A DNA stretch of 9,210 nt from an uncultured Clostridia bacterium (lineage in GTDB: Bacteria > Bacillota > Clostridia > Christensenellales > UBA1242): NCBI GenBank assembly GCA_946610635.1, contig CAMOCI010000020.1:1-9210 (forward strand), given 5' to 3'. The translations under genes were made by a program, and so were the position numbers. Below, piece after piece: positions 6,848-9,210 of this stretch. Position 1 is the first letter of the stretch. Each line of letters begins with the position of its first letter. The notes under the pieces were generated by a model. The model was not told the origin of the DNA, made no database searches, and saw nothing but the letters and a program-made list of their open reading frames with translations.

Positions 6848-6875
6848 TTGCAATATTGCTTATTTTATGTAATAA
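6848..6875 (+). promoter_or_regulatory. Putative promoter of the phosphoesterase-zinc finger-rsmH unit
   Basis: TTGCAA (6848-6853) is 16 bases from TAATAA (6870-6875), or 17 from AATAAT (6871-6876). The box is preceded by ATG, as at dusB. It ends 7 bases before the ATG at 6883, so transcription would start at or next to the start codon. No ribosome binding site is present. Confidence 0.5.
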
Positions 6876-6882
6876 TAATTGC

Positions 6883-7587
6883 ATGAAAGTTTTTTGCATT
6901 AGTGATTTGCATTTAAGTTTAACTTGTGATAAGCCTATGAATATATTTGGTCCTACATGGGATGGCTATTGGGAAAAAATAGTTCAAGATTGGCAAAGCA
7001 AAGTTACAGATGATGATATTGTTTTGATTGCAGGCGATATTAGTTGGGCAATGAAGTTGGAAGATGCAGTAAGCGATATAAAAGAAATTAACAAACTACC
7101 GGGCAAAAAAATATTTATTCGTGGTAATCATGATTATTGGTGGAAAAGTTTAAGTGCTATAAAAAATGCTTTTCCTGAAAACTGTTATGTAATACAAAAC
7201 GATAGTTTAAAGATAGGTAATTATGTTTTTTGTGGTACAAGGGGCTGGACTGTTCCAGAAGGCAATAATGTTAGTGAAGAAGACAAGAAGATGTTAAATA
7301 GAGAACAGCAACGATTAATTTTGTCATTGAAAAGTGCAAAACAAAAGATGCAAGATGGCAATAAACTTGTTTGTATGATACATTATCCACCTTTTAACAG
7401 CAAATTAGAAAATAGTGATTTTACAAATCTTATGGAAGAATATGGAGTTGATAAATGTGTTTATGGTCACATACACGGAGAAAATAGTAGATGCGTAAAG
7501 TTACTTGTAAAAAATAATATTGAGTACTATTTAACAAGTTGTGATAAAGTACAAAATCAATTAGTTTTAATTTATGATAAGGAGTAA
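6883..7587 (+). CDS. Calcineurin-like metallophosphoesterase (COG1768-like)
   Basis: A probable cytoplasmic phosphohydrolase with a two-metal centre; the substrate is unknown. I place the start at ATG 6883 (234 residues), because MKVFCISDLHLS is the usual beginning of the fold. A TTG at 6856 would add nine residues but has no ribosome site and lies inside the promoter. Metal and catalytic motifs are complete: Asp8 and His10 (SDLHLS), Asp52 (AGDISWAM), Asn82-His83-Asp84 (RGNHDYWW), His167 (MIHYPPF), His196 and His198 (YGHIHGE). The KPMNIFGPTWDGYWEKI segment and the YYLTSCD tail match an uncharacterised Firmicutes subfamily that I recall as COG1768. The gene has no Shine-Dalgarno. Its stop lies 1 base before the next start, so the two are translationally linked. 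Confidence 0.9.
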   Translation: MKVFCISDLHLSLTCDKPMNIFGPTWDGYWEKIVQDWQSKVTDDDIVLIAGDISWAMKLEDAVSDIKEINKLPGKKIFIRGNHDYWWKSLSAIKNAFPENCYVIQNDSLKIGNYVFCGTRGWTVPEGNNVSEEDKKMLNREQQRLILSLKSAKQKMQDGNKLVCMIHYPPFNSKLENSDFTNLMEEYGVDKCVYGHIHGENSRCVKLLVKNNIEYYLTSCDKVQNQLVLIYDKE

Positions 7588-7588
7588 T

Positions 7589-7951
7589 ATGAATTGTAAA
7601 TATCATGCAGATAAAGAAAGTGTTTCTAAATGCAAGTTATGTGGGACAGAGTTATGCGAAGATTGCTCAAAGTTTTCCAAAAAGTTTGATAGATGTCCAA
7701 AGTGTGCAAAAAAAGAAATTTCTTATTTGTATTTCAGAATAAAACATGGATTAACCTTTAATGTTTTAAGCCTTATCTGTGCGGTTGGTTTTTTAATAAT
7801 GTATGTTGTTGCGCTATGTTTAGGACAATTAGATAAAAGCTTTACTATTATCGGTGCAATAATATTAGTAATTCTTTTGCCAATAACTATATTGATATTA
7901 ATTTATTCAATAAACAACCTAAAAAAATATAAAAAATATTTAGAATTATAA
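7589..7951 (+). CDS. Small zinc-finger (B-box-like) membrane protein
   Basis: A 120-residue protein. The first 40 residues carry four metal-binding pairs, Cys3-x2-His6, Cys15-x2-Cys18, Cys23-x2-Cys26 and Cys36-x2-Cys39. This resembles a B-box zinc finger, as found at the N-terminus of many small bacterial membrane proteins. Two hydrophobic helices follow (about 57-78 and 85-107), then a Lys/Tyr-rich tail, so the finger and tail probably face the cytoplasm. I chose ATG 7589, because AAGGAG (7579-7584) is just upstream; an in-frame ATG at 7574 precedes that site and would put five extra residues before the finger. The ribosome site lies inside the end of the phosphoesterase gene, which suggests coupled translation. 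The function is unknown; binding a protein partner at the membrane is only a guess. Confidence 0.85.
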   Translation: MNCKYHADKESVSKCKLCGTELCEDCSKFSKKFDRCPKCAKKEISYLYFRIKHGLTFNVLSLICAVGFLIMYVVALCLGQLDKSFTIIGAIILVILLPITILILIYSINNLKKYKKYLEL

Positions 7952-7961
7952 TGGTGGTAAT

Positions 7962-8894
7962 ATGGAGTTTAAACATAAACCTGTAATGCTTAATGAGTGT
8001 CTTGAAGGCCTTAATATAAAAAGTGATGGTATATATTTTGATGGCACGTTAGGTGGGGCTGGGCATAGTAGTGAAATATTAAAAAGACTAACAACTGGTA
8101 AACTTATAGCAACAGATAAAGATGATGATGCGCTTAAAGTTTCTACTCAAAGATTATCAAAAATATCAAGTAATTTTGTTACGGTTAAAAGTGATTTTAA
8201 AAAGTTTGATAATGTGCTAGATAATTTAGGTATTGAAAAAATTGACGGAGTTTTGCTAGACCTTGGCGTTAGCAGCTATCAATTAGATAATGCCGAGCGT
8301 GGTTTTTCTTATATTGCGGATGCACCACTTGATATGCGTATGGATAGAACTAATCCGTTAACCGCCGAAGTGGTTGTTAACGAATATAGCGCTGAAAAAT
8401 TAACAAAAATTTTTTATGAGTATGGCGAAGAAAGTTTTACAAAACAAATAGTAAAAAACATTGTTGAATTTAGGCAACAGCAAAAAATTACAACAACAAA
8501 AATGCTGGCAGATATTATCAAAAATTCTGTGCCAAAAATAGTACAAATGCAAAGGGGTAATCCTTGTAAAAAAGTTTTTCAGGCAATAAGAATAGAAGTT
8601 AATGGTGAACTAACGGGATTATATGAAGTTATTAATCAAATGATTAAAAGACTAAATAAAGGTGGTAGAATTGCAATTTTAACTTTTCATAGTTTAGAAG
8701 ATAGAATTGTTAAAGATGTGTTTAAAGAAAACAACACAGGTTGCATTTGTCCAAAAAACATACCAATTTGTGTATGTGGGCATAAAGAGAGTGTAAAACT
8801 TATTAACAAAAAGCCTATTACGGCTAGCAAAGAAGAGTTAAAAGAAAATAGCCGTAGTGCTAGTGCAAAGTTAAGAATTGCAGAAAAATTGTAA
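7962..8894 (+). CDS. rsmH: 16S rRNA (cytosine-1402 N4)-methyltransferase RsmH
   Basis: Methylates N4 of C1402 in 16S rRNA, in the ribosomal P site, using S-adenosylmethionine. The length of 310 residues is normal. Visible motifs: HKPVML (5-10), the SAM loop FDGTLGGAGHSSEIL (26-40), DGVLLDLGVSSYQLD (95-109), ERGFSY (112-117), PLDMRMD (122-128), RGNPCKKVFQAIRIEVNGEL (198-217), ILTFHSLEDRIVK (239-251), a CICP..ICVCG cysteine cluster (261-273) and the SRSASAKLRIAEK tail. The start ATG 7962 follows GGTGG (7953-7957), with a 10-base gap after the zinc-finger gene, so it is cotranscribed. In most Firmicutes rsmH (mraW) follows mraZ and precedes ftsL in the division and cell wall cluster; no mraZ is seen here. 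Confidence 0.97.
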   Translation: MEFKHKPVMLNECLEGLNIKSDGIYFDGTLGGAGHSSEILKRLTTGKLIATDKDDDALKVSTQRLSKISSNFVTVKSDFKKFDNVLDNLGIEKIDGVLLDLGVSSYQLDNAERGFSYIADAPLDMRMDRTNPLTAEVVVNEYSAEKLTKIFYEYGEESFTKQIVKNIVEFRQQQKITTTKMLADIIKNSVPKIVQMQRGNPCKKVFQAIRIEVNGELTGLYEVINQMIKRLNKGGRIAILTFHSLEDRIVKDVFKENNTGCICPKNIPICVCGHKESVKLINKKPITASKEELKENSRSASAKLRIAEKL

Positions 8895-8941
8895 AATTTG
8901 TTATATATTTTTACGTTTAAAAATTTTAGTAAAAAAAACTA

Positions 8942-8970
8942 TTGCAAAACATGTTTTAAATATGTAAAAT
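8942..8970 (+). promoter_or_regulatory. Putative promoter for the gene at 9000
   Basis: TTGCAA (8942-8947) and TAAAAT (8965-8970) are exactly 17 bases apart, and the -10 is preceded by TATG. This is the best sigma-A-like promoter in the window. It shares its -35 with the 6848 promoter and its ATGTAAAAT core with the dusB promoter. Transcription would start near 8977, just before the ribosome binding site. No convincing rsmH terminator is seen in 8895-8941. Confidence 0.55.
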
Positions 8971-8977
8971 GAATATA

Positions 8978-8987
8978 TAAGGAGGTG
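8978..8987 (+). promoter_or_regulatory. Extended Shine-Dalgarno with long spacing
   Basis: TAAGGAGGTG is complementary to ten consecutive bases of the canonical 16S rRNA 3' end, much stronger than any other site here. The first good in-frame start, ATG 9000, is 12 bases after it (14 after GGAGG), longer than the usual 5 to 9. An in-frame GTG (8985) overlaps the site and cannot be served by it; ATT at 8997 would be closer but is a rare start. Confidence 0.6.
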
Positions 8988-8999
8988 TGTGAATATATT

Positions 9000-9210
9000 A
9001 TGAATGATATTGAAAGTGATATTTTAATAGCAGACCCAGAAGAAGAAATTGAAGAAGCACAAAACGAACAAGAATATAACACATCTCAAAATAGCGTAGA
9101 TGATAGTGACAATTTGTTTGAGGTTAAAGAATACAAAAAACAAGAAGAAAATAAAACGTTAAAAAAAGAAGCTGACGTTTTTGTAAATTATAACTTTAAC
9201 AATTTAAACA
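9000..9210 (+). CDS. Acidic protein of unknown function, N-terminal 70 residues (3' partial)
   Basis: The frame is open from ATG 9000 to the end of the window. The visible part is hydrophilic and strongly acidic (ADPEEEIEEAQNEQE early on), turns Lys/Glu-rich, and ends with VNYNFNNLN. It contains no membrane segment, signal peptide or known motif. A good promoter, the extended Shine-Dalgarno and a reading frame free of stops support a real gene. In Firmicutes the gene after rsmH is often ftsL, whose product has a hydrophilic cytoplasmic N-terminus before one membrane helix. This could be such an N-terminus, but nothing seen here proves it, and the 105-base gap with a separate promoter is less typical. 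Confidence 0.65.
   Translation, partial: MNDIESDILIADPEEEIEEAQNEQEYNTSQNSVDDSDNLFEVKEYKKQEENKTLKKEADVFVNYNFNNLN

Noticed and set aside
1..9210. Mollicute-like code with TGA as tryptophan
   Set aside because: No gene ends in TGA, but no gene contains an in-frame TGA either, and Trp positions in conserved motifs use TGG. Low GC alone explains the preference for TAA and TAG.

Overview
The window is a stretch of very AT-rich, densely coding bacterial chromosome with every credible gene on the + strand. Base composition, AAGGAG-type ribosome binding sites, a SpoVB-like flippase, a pgk-tpiA-gpmI glycolysis block and the Firmicutes-type RsmH together suggest a low-GC Firmicute, most likely an uncultured Clostridia-like lineage. 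That placement is inference from gene content and sequence style. All nine visible stop codons are TAA or TAG, and no in-frame TGA is needed, so the code looks standard.

Layout: (1) 3-752, the C-terminal half of a membrane flippase that began before the window. (2) A 181-base AT-rich gap, then dusB (934-1860), a tRNA-dihydrouridine synthase with no Shine-Dalgarno and a -10-like box only 7 bases before its ATG; an AT-rich hairpin terminator overlaps its stop codon. (3) A promoter followed by pgk (1966-3150), tpiA (3166-3861) and gpmI (3940-5460), three consecutive enzymes of lower glycolysis; gap and eno are not here. (4) A T-rich gap with a TATAAT box, then a 368-residue protein of unknown function (5634-6740) made of two ordered ends joined by an acidic, Asn- and Cys-rich linker, closed by the clearest terminator in the window. 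(5) A second transcription unit starting with a metallophosphoesterase (6883-7587, again apparently leaderless), then a small zinc-finger/two-helix membrane protein (7589-7951) and rsmH (7962-8894), packed within 1 to 10 bases of each other. (6) A new promoter and a very strong Shine-Dalgarno in front of an acidic partial protein (9000 onward) that runs off the window.

The genes are mostly housekeeping: energy metabolism, tRNA and rRNA modification, and envelope building. I see no mobile element, CRISPR array, RNA gene, riboswitch, toxin-antitoxin pair or defence system. I do not see a previously undescribed system here. The points most worth a second look are the unnamed bipartite protein, the shared leaderless arrangement of dusB and the phosphoesterase gene, and rsmH sitting in a non-canonical neighbourhood.
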